From contig CM045761.1 in NCBI GenBank assembly GCA_025200525.1, positions 43,594,190 through 43,658,189 on the forward strand: a stretch of 64,000 bases of DNA, read 5' to 3'. A program made the position numbers and the translations under genes. A model generated the notes under the pieces. It had not been told where the DNA came from and ran no database searches. It saw nothing but the letters and a program-made list of their open reading frames with translations. The DNA is from Camellia lanceoleosa. Its lineage: Eukaryota; Streptophyta; Magnoliopsida; Ericales; Theaceae. Below, one piece after another: positions 12,005 through 23,090 of this stretch; within the stretch, counting starts at the first letter, position 1; the number at the start of each line of letters is the position of its first letter.

Positions 12005-12800
12005 TTTTTACTTTTATAATTTTTTTTACCTGATCGTATTTAACTTTTGTCGGATTAAAATCTTTTTTCCAACATCATTTTAGTAAGTGTCTATTTTAAA
12101 AGTCACTAAAAATTTTAAAAAATTCAACTCTTATAAAAAGTCAAAATTTTCTTTCCATTTACTATACAAAGCGAAGATACATTACCTTTCACACTATTAT
12201 TTATATGTTTTTTTGAAAAAAAAAATTAAATTAAAAAGTCATTCTTACACAAACCTTAAAATAGATGGGCTTTTTTGGACTTGGAAAAGCATAAGCTTAA
12301 AAGCCACTCCCACATTAATTTATGATTATTACAGGCCTGCCAATGGTGAGGGATTCTATTTGAATTTAAAATATGTTTCAACATGTCAAATTTAAATTAA
12401 TAAATTTTAATTCTTATTTATTAATAGAGATAATATATATTAAATTTTTAAATAACTTTTTTTTTTTTACTTTTATAATACTTTTTAGCTGACCATATTT
12501 GACTTTTGTCGGATTAAAATCTTTTTTCCAACATCATTTTGGTAAGTGTCTATTTTAAAAGTCACAAAAAATTTTAAAAAATTCAACTCTTACAAAAAGC
12601 GAAAATTTTCTTTCCATTCACCATACGAAGCGAAGATTCATTACCTTTCACACTACTTTTTATATGTTTTTTCAACCAAAAAAAAAAAGAAAAATTAAAA
12701 TTAAAAAGTCATAAGCTTAATTTAAATTCATAAAATTTAATTTCTATTATATCTTAATATAAATTTATTAATAAGTATAACACATTAAATCATAAAAAAA
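12005..12800. repeat. tandem duplication with period about 465 bp
   Basis: A roughly 200-bp block containing TTTGTCGGATTAAAATC, CCAACATCATTTT.GTAAGTG and CATTACCTTTCACACTA occurs at about 12010-12210 and again at 12475-12675. Partial similarity continues in the following AT-rich segments. No gene is supported. Confidence 0.75.
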
Positions 12801-13409
12801 AAAATTCTTCTTATGGTACACCATAATCAGTTATTTCTATTCAAATCTTTATATATTTCTCCTCAATAGATCAAAGATATTTGTGCTTCTTCTTCTTCTT
12901 CTTTTTCATCCTCCTTCCAAAATTCCAATCCACTCTACCAAAACTCACCATCATCATCAACATCGTTGTTTTTTACTATTTTGAAACCCTAAACCGTAGA
13001 AGAAAGTTTGAACAAAATCAAATAATGAATGAGAGTAATAATCAAAATAATTTTTTGAAACAAACCATCAAAAAGGAGGTAAGTATTCATATAAAGGGGT
13101 TTCACAATTTTTGTAGAGTACCATCAATTATTTTCTATATCATTTTTTTGACAAAAATTAAAAGGCCCAATAATTAGATTAAAAATAACATATTATTGGA
13201 GTTGTTCTTATTTTGTTTTTAAATAGTATATTATTTGAGAACTACTCTCACTACAAAAAATGACACTTTTGGCTACCAAATTATTGGTAGCCAAAAGTCA
13301 AAAATTTAGTCGCCAAAGGATTTAGCGACCAAAATTTTTTGTCGTTAAGCTCGTCGCTGTTACCTTGTCGGCGATAGTATTGGCGACCAAAATTTGTTTG
13401 GTCGCCGAA

Positions 13410-13795
13410 AGTGTACACATTTGGCTACTAATTTTGCTTTAGTCGGCAAAAGATATGTTTCCGCCACTAAATCATTAGTCGCCGAATGAGGGTTTTGGCT
13501 ACTAACTTGTTTTGGTCGGCAAAAGGTATCACTTTTAGCTACTAAATAATTGGTAGCTGAAAGTACACATTTGGCTACTAATTTTGGTTTAGTCGGCAAA
13601 AGGTATGCTTCCGCCACTAAATCATTAGTCGCCGAATGAGGGTTTTGGCTACTAACTTGTTTTGGTCGGCAAAAGGTATCACTTTTAGCTACTAAATAAT
13701 TGGTAGCCGAAAGTACACATTTGGCTACTAATTTTGGTTTAGTCGGCAAAAGGTATGCTTCCGCCACTAAATCATTAGTCACTAAAAGTGCTACC
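13410..13795. repeat. 151-bp tandem repeat, left subterminal region of CACTA
   Basis: The sequence TACACATTTGGCTACTAATT recurs at about 13412, 13563 and 13714, defining a unit of about 151 bp with roughly 2.5 copies. The unit itself is built of inverted and direct TTTGGCTACTAA/TTAGTCGCC modules. It is open in one minus-strand frame only because the unit length lacks stops there; I do not regard that frame as a gene. Confidence 0.85.
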
Positions 13796-14183
13796 CATAA
13801 TTTTAATTTTACTTTTGCCCACTAAAAGTTTCGTAGCCAAAACATTTTCTCATGTATTTAGCTACCAAAATATTTGGTGGCCAAATACTTTAACATTTTT
13901 TTTTTAAAAATAAAAACTTCTAAACCACCTGTATCCATTATTAATACAACCTGTACCCTGTATAAACAATATAATCCATCAACAACGATTACACACATTT
14001 CAGTTCCAACCACCCAAAAAATTAATATTGAACGTCCACTTACATATATATTACAAATTTCATAAGAACCAAGTCTAATCCCACGTCAATAATTTATTGT
14101 ACATACATAATACTGGAATACCACAATTAATTGTACTCCTACAACTTCTGTACCACAACAAAAATTATTTTGTACAACAAAAA

Positions 14184-14483
14184 TTATATTCTACCAAAAA
14201 TTTGCTGTTTAAGCCTCGCAATGCTCTCCAACTCATCTATTTGCTGTTTCTTCCGTTGTCTCTCCAACTTTAATTCAAAGAACTTCCTAGCCTTCTCATC
14301 GAGCTCAAGTTCACTAGCCTCCAAAGGCTGGTGTGCTTTCTTGAACATCCTCATCTTCTCATCAGCCACCATTTCCATTTTCTTCAATGCCTCCTGCACC
14401 ACCTCAGCAATTTGGTTGCATGCCTCCTGTGGAGCTATCACACGTCTATCTTCTCCAGATTCTGGATTTCTTGATGAGTCCAT
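14184..14483 (-). CDS. coiled-coil ORF carried by the CACTA element
   Basis: This is a 99-codon frame with a Met start and a strongly charged, helical C-terminal two thirds (for example LELDEKARKFFELKLERQRK, residues about 58-77). The N-terminus is polar (MDSSRNPESGEDRR). I do not recognise the family. Its biased, well-formed coiled coil makes a real coding exon likelier than chance. It could be the 3' exon of a TNPA-like second gene of the element or a captured host exon. No intron partner was identified. Confidence 0.5.
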   Translation of the reverse strand: MDSSRNPESGEDRRVIAPQEACNQIAEVVQEALKKMEMVADEKMRMFKKAHQPLEASELELDEKARKFFELKLERQRKKQQIDELESIARLKQQIFGRI

Positions 14484-15179
14484 ACCAAGTTCTGTACATA
14501 ATTATTACATTATAAGAGGAGAAGAAAAAAAATGAGAAGGGGAAAAATAAGAAGAAGCAGAGTTGAGAGAGAGGGAAACTTCAAATGCAGCAACTAAGTC
14601 CCAAATGAATTCAAAAGAACTAAGTACCCATCTTCAAGGAAAGAACAAGACAAAATTATTGATTAGTTTAAAGTACCCATCTTTTCATTATATCAACAAG
14701 ACTTGAGCCCTTCTTCCAAAAAATCAATGCATCAAAAATTTTAACAAAATATAGCCTATAACGGCTTAAAATTTTCATCCCCATCCCAAAAGGGTTTGAT
14801 AGAGAGGTTACCAGTTACCTAGTTCTTGTGTCAAATTATCATGTCTCCCTATGAAATGGTTACCTCCACCATGTATGAACAGTTGACAAATATATTATAC
14901 ACACGAAAAAATAATTGATATGCAAGAAAGAACGAGCCTGGAAAACAATTCATAGCCAATGACATTTTCAATTTTATTCGAATTACATGATAATTGATAA
15001 TCGCAACCCAGCCACAATACTTATTTTAAAAAAAGGACAAAATAAGAAATTCATATTATTTTAATAATTAATTTTTTTAAAAAAATTAATATTTTTGGAT
15101 GGTGGGCGTACAACCTCTTCATAAAAAAAATAAAAAATATAAATAAAAATATAAATATAAATATAAATAAATAATTTTT

Positions 15180-15640
15180 TTTATTTTCATTCGGCTACCA
15201 AACATTTAGTAGCCGAAATAGGTCTATAGCGACTAAAATGAATTTGGTCGCCGAAGCTTGACATTTGGCGACCAAAAGTTTGGTCGGGAAAGATTAAAAA
15301 TTAATTATTTTTATTTTCATTCGGCTACCAAACATTTAGTAGCCGAAAGTAGGTCTATAGCGACTAAAATAAATTTGGTCGCCGAAACTTCACTTTTGGC
15401 GACCAAAACTTTGGTCGGGAAAGATTAAAAATTAATTTTTTTTATTTTCATTTGGCTACCAAACATTTAGTACTCGAAAGTAGGTCTATAGCGACTAAAA
15501 TAAATTTGGTCGCCGAAACTTCACTTTTGGCGACCAAAACTTTGGTCGGGAAAGATTAAAAATTATTTTTTTTTATTTTCATTCGGCTACCAAACATTTA
15601 GTAGCTAAAGGTACCTCTACGGCTACTAAAATTTTTTTAG
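15180..15640. repeat. 130-bp tandem repeat, right subterminal region of CACTA
   Basis: The block TCGGCTACCAAACATTTAGT recurs at about 15191, 15321, 15452 and 15583 (third copy with TTGG), giving a period near 130 bp and about 3.5 copies. Each unit also contains TTTGGCGACCAAAA and TTTGGTCGGGAAAG. It is the right-hand counterpart of the array at 13410. Confidence 0.85.
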
Positions 15641-15765
15641 TCGCCAATTGTGATATGTTTAGCTACTAAAAATTTTTTTAGTCGCCAATTGTAATATCTT
15701 TAGCTACTAAATTTTTTTTAGTAGCCAATAATCAACATTCCCCTACTAAAAAAAGAAAAATGTTT

Positions 15766-15905
15766 GAGGGCCCTAATTTCTATGGCTCAAATGGCTCAAA
15801 ATTGCCAAAACGACGTCGTTTTGGCAATTTTGATGTTGTTTTGTACTCAAAACGACGTCGTTTTGGCAAATTCGAGCCATTTGAGCCACAAAAATTAGGG
15901 CCCTC
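15766..15905. mobile_element. palindromic foldback insert with AACGACGTCGTT cores
   Basis: The 140-bp segment is an inverted repeat with ends GAGGGCCCTAATTTCTATGG and, on the right, CACAAAAATTAGGGCCCTC. Two copies of the perfect palindrome AAAACGACGTCGTTTT lie inside, one in each arm. It interrupts the repeat pattern of the surrounding CACTA element. No convincing target duplication was found. Confidence 0.7.
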
Positions 15906-16674
15906 TACCATTGTTGCTAAAAAAAATTAGTAGCTAAAAAGTTGATTTTTGCCGACTAAAATTATTTTTGGTAGCCAATTCCCTTACTTTTGGCGACTAA
16001 ATTGGTTTTGGTAGCTAAAAGTGGTCGGCAAAAATGCTTTTTCTTGTAGTGTCTTTCTTATTAGTGTTTGATGCTTTTATGCTTATAAGTTTGGTTTTTG
16101 CTTTTCCACAAACATTTTGTGGATAATTAGTAATGTAACAGTTTTTTTTCCTATATTGAAAAGTTTTATAATGCTTATGTCAAAGTTTGATTTTTTCTGT
16201 ATTTATAATGTTTATGTGCTTATAAGTTTTTTTTTTTCTTGTATTTGAGACTTATTTTCTGTATTGAAAAGTTTTTGAAATAATTTAGTTTTTTTTAGTT
16301 TGTTTATTATTTATTATTTGGGTTTACCTTGAGGGTAATTTGAAAAAAATAATAGGTTGTGATGAGAGTAAAATAAAATTTAAAATAATTAAACAAGATG
16401 TAACTAGAAATTGTGAGTACTTAATAATTTTTTTTTTTTTTTTTTGGTGGAAATAGAATCCCCTGCAATCTGAGCTGGCCTAGTGTCGCCAAGACTAAGC
16501 CCAAAGCCCGGGCTACAAATTGGGCCAGTCAGAAGAAGCTTGGACCTGAGTGTTTAGTTTTCCCAAACCTTTTTATGCATCTTGTATATGGTCAAAAAGA
16601 GTATATATACTTGTCAATTATTTTCATTTTAGTTTCAAAACTAGGGCCTTCAATTACAAATAGGTTCTACCTTT

Positions 16675-17495
16675 AGGTGCTGTTTAATTGTTCGGATTAG
16701 ATATAAGAGTTTAAGAAAGATATGCAATACCTAAGGAAAAATATAGGATATAATATAGGGAATGGCTTCTGTCCAGTCCTTAATCGGGTTAGACCGTACT
16801 GTTGGGCCCATGGGGGCCCACTATGGGTTCCGTTTTGATAATCTGAACCGTTAATGTGTAGAACTCGTCGAGTAATATATGCTTATAAAAAATCACATTG
16901 ATCGGATATCGATAGCTATGTGATCAAAACAGATTTTTGTCAACCGTTAATTTATTCACTATCCATTTTTTTTATACAAAACTGATTTGATCACATAGCT
17001 TTCGATATCCGGTTAACGTGATTTTTTACAGGCATATAGTACTCAACAAGTTCTACACATTGAACGGTTCAGATTATCAAAACAGGACCCGTGGTGGGCC
17101 CCCATGGGCCTAACAACACGGTCCAATCCGATTAAGGACTAGACAGAAGCCATGCCTTATAATATATTGTAAGATATGAAATAGATTATGTATACTGTGA
17201 GGTCACTTATACTACGTTTTGTTAAGATAAGATATAGGATGTGATAAGAGGAGAGTGATTATTTTTGACATTTGGATGAAAGATTCCCTATATCTGACGG
17301 TGAGAGATATACAATACTATAGGGAGGTGGTATTGTATATTCTCCTTTTGCATCATATACTATCCGGACTCCCTATATCTGGAGCGACCAAACACAAGAT
17401 ATAGGGAGACAAGAAAACATATGAGACCCATCTCATATTATATCCGGCCTCACCCTCACGTCTTCCTTATATATAGAGTAAACAAACAGAGCCTT
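16675..17495. mobile_element. possible hAT-like MITE, host of a nested MITE
   Basis: The left end AGGTGCTGTTTAATTGTTC and the inverted right end AAGGCTCTGTTTGTTTACTC resemble each other and the general hAT-type GG..CTGTTTG ends. The Mutator-like MITE at 16758 lies between them. I could not find an 8-bp target duplication, so the boundaries are tentative. Confidence 0.35.
16758..17157. mobile_element. Mutator-like MITE, 400 bp, 9-bp TSD TATAATATA
   Basis: Long inverted arms begin GGGAATGGCTTCTGTCCAGT on the left and, inverted, GGCATGGCTTCTGTCTAGT on the right. They run for over 150 bp per side, including GGGCCCATGGGGGCCCA. The 9 bases TATAATATA flank it at 16749-16757 and 17158-17166, the length expected for Mutator superfamily elements. 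Partial relatives are at 4318 and 43820. Confidence 0.85.
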
Positions 17496-18227
17496 GAGAC
17501 TTATTACCTATTAAATTATATTGATAAATTTATCAAGTGATAATTTTATCAGTCTTTCTTGTTTTTATAAATAAATTTATAGTGATAAATTTATCAATAG
17601 AATCTATAGGTAAATAAGTTTAGTTGATAGAACTAATAAGCAAATGTCATTTTATATAACTGTTGACACTGTCATCAAAATAAACATCTTATATTAAACC
17701 AACTTTTTTTATAGCATAATTCCTAAGAGTTGACGGAGTGGCAAGTTAAGCCATGATAAACGCTTCAAAAAGTGCAAGTCATAAGTTTGATAATATACCC
17801 AAGTCTAGACAACCAGAGTAATAAGTTCTTCTAATTTGATTTGAAAACTTTTAAATATCAAAATGCGTTTAAATTTGACTTATTTACCTAACAAGTCAAA
17901 TTTGAATGAACTTTTTACAAATTGAACTTGAGTAATTTGACTTTTTATAGTGATTTATAAAATTCAATACTTTAATGTAGCACAATGTGTAAGAAATGGT
18001 TTTGGGGAAAAAAAAAAAAACAAAACAAAACAAAAACAGTTTTTTTTCTAAAACGTTGGTCTATTGTTTAAGTGGGACCCATGCGCCAAAGTTGGCGGGT
18101 CTATGTAGCAACGCGTTCTTTGTTGCGTGACAATTTACGTCGTATATTGGTTACTCAAAAACGTTATCTAGGGAATGAGAAATCAATGCCAAAATGAGCT
18201 CCTTGGAAATAGCATTTTGGTGAGGTT
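17496..18227. other. gene-free stretch
   Basis: AT-rich sequence with no supported gene; an A-rich run lies near 18008-18040. Confidence 0.6.
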
Positions 18228-18900
18228 TCCATAAGGGATGGAGAACAGGCTTGTCCCACATTGCTTGAGTAGGCAAACTTAGTGTGGGTTTATAAGTCTT
18301 GAGCTTGCATCAAGGGAGGGCCCTAAGGGGTACCCAAGTTTTGTGGATGGGGAAGTTATGAGGAAAGTGAGACTTGGCCCATTGGATCCAAAAATTATAA
18401 CAAGTGCACGCCATCCACTTGGGTGCGGATGTAAGGTTGGGTTGGGCTTATGTAGTCCAATGCTTATCTTTTTGGGCCAAAAATATTTGAATTTTATTTT
18501 TCTAAAATTAAATTCTTATCGTTTGGAATTTGAATTTCAGTTTGAAATTCAAAATAAATTCCAAAATGACCCTAATGTTTTTAAACGTTGGCAGTTTAGT
18601 CCAATGAACATTTTCCTCCAACCCAAACAAGTTCTTCACTTGTTCAAAACCAATCCGAACAGGTTCTTTACCTATTCAAATCTGTCCCGAACAACCACCA
18701 AGTCTCTTATAAATAAACAAATCCTCCATTTGGTTTTCTATTCATTTTTCATTCTTCTTTCTGCTTTTGCTTCCTGCATTTTGCTGCATAACTTTTTTGT
18801 AAGAAAGAGTATAAACACAAAATGTGTTTGCTGGACATTTAGTTTGTAATGTTGCTGCTAATTGTCGTCAATCATTTTATTTTGAGAGATAGACGTCCAC
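18228..18900 (+). repeat. possible degenerate LTR
   Basis: The segment contains TTGTCCCACATTGCTTGAGT followed by GTGGGTTTATAAGTCTTGAG, a combination common in eudicot LTR promoters. A second TATA-like TTATAAATAAAC lies near 18709. I cannot define TG..CA ends or a target duplication, so it may be a truncated LTR or other promoter-like repeat. The 168-codon frame at 18343-18849 has no recognisable domain. Confidence 0.3.
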
Positions 18901-19559
18901 ATTCTGAAAGTATCATGGAGAGGACAAATTTGTTTTAAGGAGACAGTGTTGAACACTAGACTTGATTAAATTTACGAAAAAATAATATTGTAAGTAGTTT
19001 GTTTATGATTTTCATTTCAGGTTTCAAATTTTTATTTTTATTTTTGGATTCTGTTTTGTTTTGTGTAACAAAATAAGAATCTATTTTTTCATATTTTATT
19101 ATTCTATTGTTTTGATTTAAGTAATCAAACAGATTTTCTTCTTCCTTAATCAATTCTTCGAATACAGTGAAAATTATCTAACACAATGTACACAAGACCA
19201 CATACAAAAACAAAAAATTGGTGAAATTCTTTTAAATATATTTCCAACAACTGGTTTTACAAACTACTTTACAATAACGTAGGCAATACATTCAAAGTGG
19301 AGGGAAAAAAAATTAAACAAATACAAATGATTCAACAAAAAATCAAGAGAATAACCCTCTTTCTAAAATGCTAAAAAGCTATGAGACCAACAGAACCTGT
19401 GAAACATACCCACCTCAAAAAAACATAGTACAATTGATCTCAACTATTTGGTTTGTAAATAGTTGGATTTGAACTTACCCGACGCATTTCATGGTGTATT
19501 TTATTTTTATTTTTTTGGATTATGCAAACTTTGGATTGACTGCTATGGCCTCCTAGTGA
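18901..19559. other. gene-free stretch
   Basis: AT-rich sequence. No gene is seen between the LTR-like segment and the point where gypsy gag similarity begins. Confidence 0.5.
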
Positions 19560-19588
19560 ATCATATCCTTTATCTGTTCTTCTCCATC

Positions 19589-20383
19589 GAGATAGAGACC
19601 ACACCGCTCTCTATGGGCTTCCACTAGCCTAAGTTTACACTCTACGACAGAAAAACCGATACATACATGCACGTGAGCCACTCTCGACAGGTTATGGCTA
19701 GATACTGGCGAAACGATGCTCTTATGTGCCTCATTTTCCTATCAAGTTTGGGTGAGTTGGGCCTGAAATGGTTTGAGAGGCTGCTAAAGGAAAGTATCGA
19801 AATGTGGCAGAAGTTGGCAGAAGCATTCGTGACCTAATTCAAAACTAACACCAAAACGCCGAAAGAAGTCAACCACCTTCTGAGCATCAAGATGGAACCA
19901 GGCGACTCCCTCAAAGCATACAACTCCAAATATTGGGAAACCATCAACAAAATCCTTGATTGCCCGACCAACTTGGCAATCACCCAATACAAGCGCGATC
20001 TCCTAGTCGAACATAGACTGAGGGACTTGCTTACCATGAACCAATTGGCGACCATGAAGCTACTGATGTAGTGCATTAACAAGCACATCTGAGTAGAGGA
20101 TGATGCTACCATAGCCACCGCGAAGGCAAATCTAGTGGCAACGGACAAAAGAGTAGTTGGTAAGGTCCATGTAGTCGAACATGAGGCAAACCGCCCTAGA
20201 AGTACCACCCCAAGGCGTGATCAACGTGATCTATGGTATCATCGAGCCAGTACGGCTATGCGAGCTCCGAGGTATGATAAAAAAGGCAGAGCATATGAGG
20301 AAAGTCTTGTCAATCCAGTCCACGGTCAAAAAGAGCAAAATCGAGGTGAAAGATGTGCTCAGCTTTTCAAGCCGAGATCTTGA
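19589..20383 (+). pseudogene. gypsy gag (capsid) fragment
   Basis: The frame reads PKFTLYD.KTDTYMHVSHSR, then SSLGELGLKWFERL, then EAFVT(stop)FKTNTK, then EPGDSLKAYNSKYWETINKI, typical of the retrotransposon gag capsid domain. In-frame stops at 19835 (TAA) and near 20069 and 20091 fit CAA, CAG and CGA codons mutated by C-to-T change. The N-terminal gag region and the 5' LTR are missing. A basic, Arg-rich tail follows to about 20383; no intact zinc knuckle was seen. Confidence 0.82.
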
Positions 20384-20387
20384 ATGA

Positions 20388-20848
20388 ATTTAGACACCGC
20401 ACAATGACGCGCTGGTAGTCACCTTTCATGTCGGGGACTTTCACATTCGGTGCATTCTGATCAACTAGGGAAGCTCGGTCAAAATAATGTACTACGACGC
20501 CTTTAAGCAACTCAAGCTCAATGATAAAGACTTGGCCCCAGCGATCTCGCCTCTGGTCGAATTCAACTTGCAGCTAGAGTGGCCATGGGAAAGATCATCC
20601 TACTAGTCAAAGCCAGATCCGTGGTCAAGCAGGTGGAGTTTTGGGTGTTGAAGGTGCCTTCCATATACAATCTGATCCTAGACAGAGGATGGCTTCACAC
20701 CATGCAAGTAGTGGCTTTGACCTACCATCAACTTATGAGGTTCCCCTCTATTACGAGGGTAATTGAAAAGATTTGGGGCGATCAGGTCATGGCCAAGCAG
20801 TGCTTCGTAGCCGTGAATGGGAGCCGAGCAGCCAAAGGATTCGTGTAA
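20388..20848 (+). pseudogene. gypsy aspartic protease region with lost active site
   Basis: The usual protease signature (Asp, any residue, Gly-Ser-Ser) reads LIN(stop)[15 protein letters not shown] at 20457-20513: the catalytic Asp codon is AAC (Asn) and the next codon is TAG. The frame is offset from both gag and RT, so at least two frameshifts flank it. Downstream (20579-20848) the fold continues in the RT frame (LILDRGWLHTMQVVALTYHQ). Protease activity is impossible in this copy. Confidence 0.8.
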
Positions 20849-21871
20849 ATGATCGAAGGACCAAAAGATCAAAGTATCTTGGATAATGTAGGTACCAGGG
20901 CCGAAGAAAAGGCTGTTGAAGACTTGGTGGAGGTAAAGATCAACGAAGATAATCTTGAGAAGTCCTTTTTGTTGGGATTCAGCCTGACCACCCAAGAACG
21001 GCTGGAGATGGTGGATTTTTTGGTGGCGCATATCGAAGTGTTTGCATGGATGCCTTACGACATGCTTGGCATCGATCCGAACTTTATTTGCCACCAATTC
21101 AACATCTTTCCGGATGCCCGGCCTATCATTCAAAGAATGCAGGAATCAGCACTTTATCATGTCAAGGTAGTGGCAGAAGAGGTCAAAAACTTGCTTAGAG
21201 CGAGGGCAATCCAGGAAGTACACTACCCTCGGTGGGTTTCCAACACAGTCGTGGTGCTAAAGAAGAATGACAAATGGCGAGTTTGTGTTGACTACAAGAC
21301 GGTCAACCTTGCTTGCCCCAAAGATAGTTTCCCCTTGCCCAGAATCGACTAACTGGTGGACCTTATAGCCGGACACTACCGACTCAGCTTCTTGGATGCT
21401 TACCATGGTTATCATGAGATTGTCATGCATGAGCCTGACCGGGAGGGTATCTCTTTCACCATGCCAAGGGGGTTGTTATGCTACTGGGTTATGCCCTTCG
21501 GGTTAAAGAACACCGGGGCAACCTTTCAAAGGATGGTCACTAAGATGTTCGCTCCCTTGCTTGGTCGCACAATAGAGGCCTATATAGACAACATGGTTAT
21601 AAAGAGCAAATGCGCAACTAACCACTTAGCTGACTTGGTGGAGATGTTCGCCATTCTCAAACAACACAAGTTGCGTCTGAATGCATTGAAGTGTGCTTTC
21701 AGCGTAGGGTCGGGGAAATTCTTGGGCTTTTTGGTTACCAACTGTGGCATCGAGGCGAACCGCTCCCAAATCAATGCCATACAAGAATTGAAGCAACCCA
21801 ACTCGGTAAAAGACGTGCAATATCTTGCCGGGATAGCAGCCGCGCTTAACCGATTTATAAGCCGGTTATGA
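20849..21871 (+). pseudogene. gypsy reverse transcriptase, active site YIDN
   Basis: The frame carries the palm motifs KNDKWRVCVDYKTVNLACPK, SFPLPRID(stop), [13 protein letters not shown], then [20 protein letters not shown] and [11 protein letters not shown]. The essential YxDD box is YIDN because GAC became AAC. A TAA at about 21350-21352 replaces the expected glutamine codon. A further TGA at 21869-21871 precedes the connection domain. The domain once copied element RNA to DNA; loss of a catalytic aspartate is by itself disabling. Confidence 0.9.
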
Positions 21872-22373
21872 GATCATTGCCGACCTTTCTTCCGAGCCTT
21901 GAAGTCAAAGTTTTCATGGGATGAAGAATGTGATAGAGCCTTAGCCGAGCTAAAGACATACCTATCTTCCGCTCCACTCTTGGTCACGCTGAAGCACGAT
22001 GAAGAACACTATCTTTATTTGGTTGTTTCTTAATATGCCATAAGCGCAATGCTTGTTCGAGCAGAGGGCCTCCAATATCTACTGATCTTTTATGTGAGCA
22101 AAACCTTGCTCCCTGCGAAGTTGAGATACTTGTCGCTGGAGAAACTCGCCTTGGCACTAATAATGGCCTCAAGGAAATTAGCACACTACTTTCATGCTCA
22201 CATGATCATGGTACTGACCGAGTTCCTCTTGAAAACCTTGTTTGAACGCCCAGACTTTTCCGGCTGAATTTTGAAGTGGGCAGTCGAGTTAGGACAATTC
22301 AATGTCAAGTTTCAATCCCGAACTGCCATCAAAGCCCAAGCATTGGCTGACTTCGTTGCGGAATTCTCGCCCT
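21872..22373 (+). pseudogene. gypsy RT-connection and first RNase H
   Basis: The RT frame continues with FSWDEECDRALAELKTYLSS, LYLVVS(stop)YAISAMLVR, then KLRYLSLEKLALALIMASRK and LADFVAEFSP. This is the RNase H normally fused to Ty3/gypsy RT. Stops at about 22031 (TAA) and 22265 (TGA, where CGA encodes the expected Arg of RILKW) interrupt it. Confidence 0.85.
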
Positions 22374-22730
22374 GAATTCATCCAGTTGGCCCGATGGATC
22401 TCACCGACGCAACTAGGCTGCAGGGGATAAGTATGGCGGAAATTGCACAGCCTCCCATCCAACCAAATGTTCAAGACGATGCGGAAGTTGCATGCCTGTC
22501 CACTAACCCATCCTTTGAAGGCTCATTTCAGCCTAGCAATGCACCGTTGGATTTGGGAATAATAGGACAACCTGTTGGATCTAACACCGCATTGCTGAAG
22601 AGGGATAAAGGCATGTTTGTTGCAATCGTCAACGGCGAGCTTGGCGTGGAAGTAGTCGAGCAGCTGAGCAACTCTAATCACTTGGACCTTCAAACGTCCC
22701 AAGATCCCTTGGAAGCTTTTCATCGACGAA

Positions 22731-23066
22731 ATGTGGAAACTTTTTCTTGATGGTGCCTTAAACAGGCATGGAGCCGGACTGGGAGTAGTCTTGATCTCCC
22801 TAGATGGACTGACCATTAAACATTCTATCACACTAGGATTTCCTGCGTCAAACAACGAGGCTGAGTACGAAGTGCTGCTAGCTGGTCTAAAGAGCGCACT
22901 CCGAATGCAAGCACCCGAGCTGATGGTCTACAGTGACTCTCAACTCGTTGTAAACCAAGTATCTGGGGAATACGAAGCCAAAGATGACAGAATGACCAAG
23001 TACCAAACTTTGGTAAGAGATCAAATCAAGAAATTTCAAGCCATAAGAGTCCAACAAATTGGCTGA
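22731..23066 (+). pseudogene. second, archaeal-type RNase H (Tat dual RNase H)
   Basis: The frame contains [40 protein letters not shown] and [20 protein letters not shown], so the acidic residues (FLDGA, NEAEY, YSDSQL) are all present. It is one frame away from the upstream RNase H, indicating a frameshift near 22700-22730, and ends at a TGA where a CGA codon would continue into NGRENELVGLA. A second RNase H between the RT-linked RNase H and integrase marks Tat-lineage elements. Confidence 0.85.
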
Positions 23067-23090
23067 GAAGATAACGGCCGGGAAAATGAG

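Larger units (their letters stand above)
13249..16051. mobile_element. non-autonomous CACTA (En/Spm) element
   Basis: The element begins CACTACAAAAAA and ends TTCTTGTAGTG, which is CACTACAAGAA inverted. It is flanked by the 3-bp duplication TCT (13246-13248 and 16052-16054), as expected for CACTA elements. Both subterminal regions are packed with short repeats in both orientations (TTTGGCTACTAA, GTCGCCAAA, TAGTAGCC), the usual transposase-binding landscape. At 2803 bp, with no Tnp2 domain, it cannot encode a transposase and would depend on one supplied in trans. It carries one antisense ORF (14184-14483) and an inner palindromic insert (15766-15905). Confidence 0.92.

Noticed and set aside
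13360..13782. A 140-codon minus-strand repeat protein (repeated LVAKCVLSATNYLVAKS)
   Set aside because: It translates the 151-bp CACTA subterminal tandem repeat; no independent coding evidence.
18343..18849. A 168-codon plus-strand frame
   Set aside because: No recognisable domain; it lies in a segment with LTR-promoter features and biased Phe/Leu composition.
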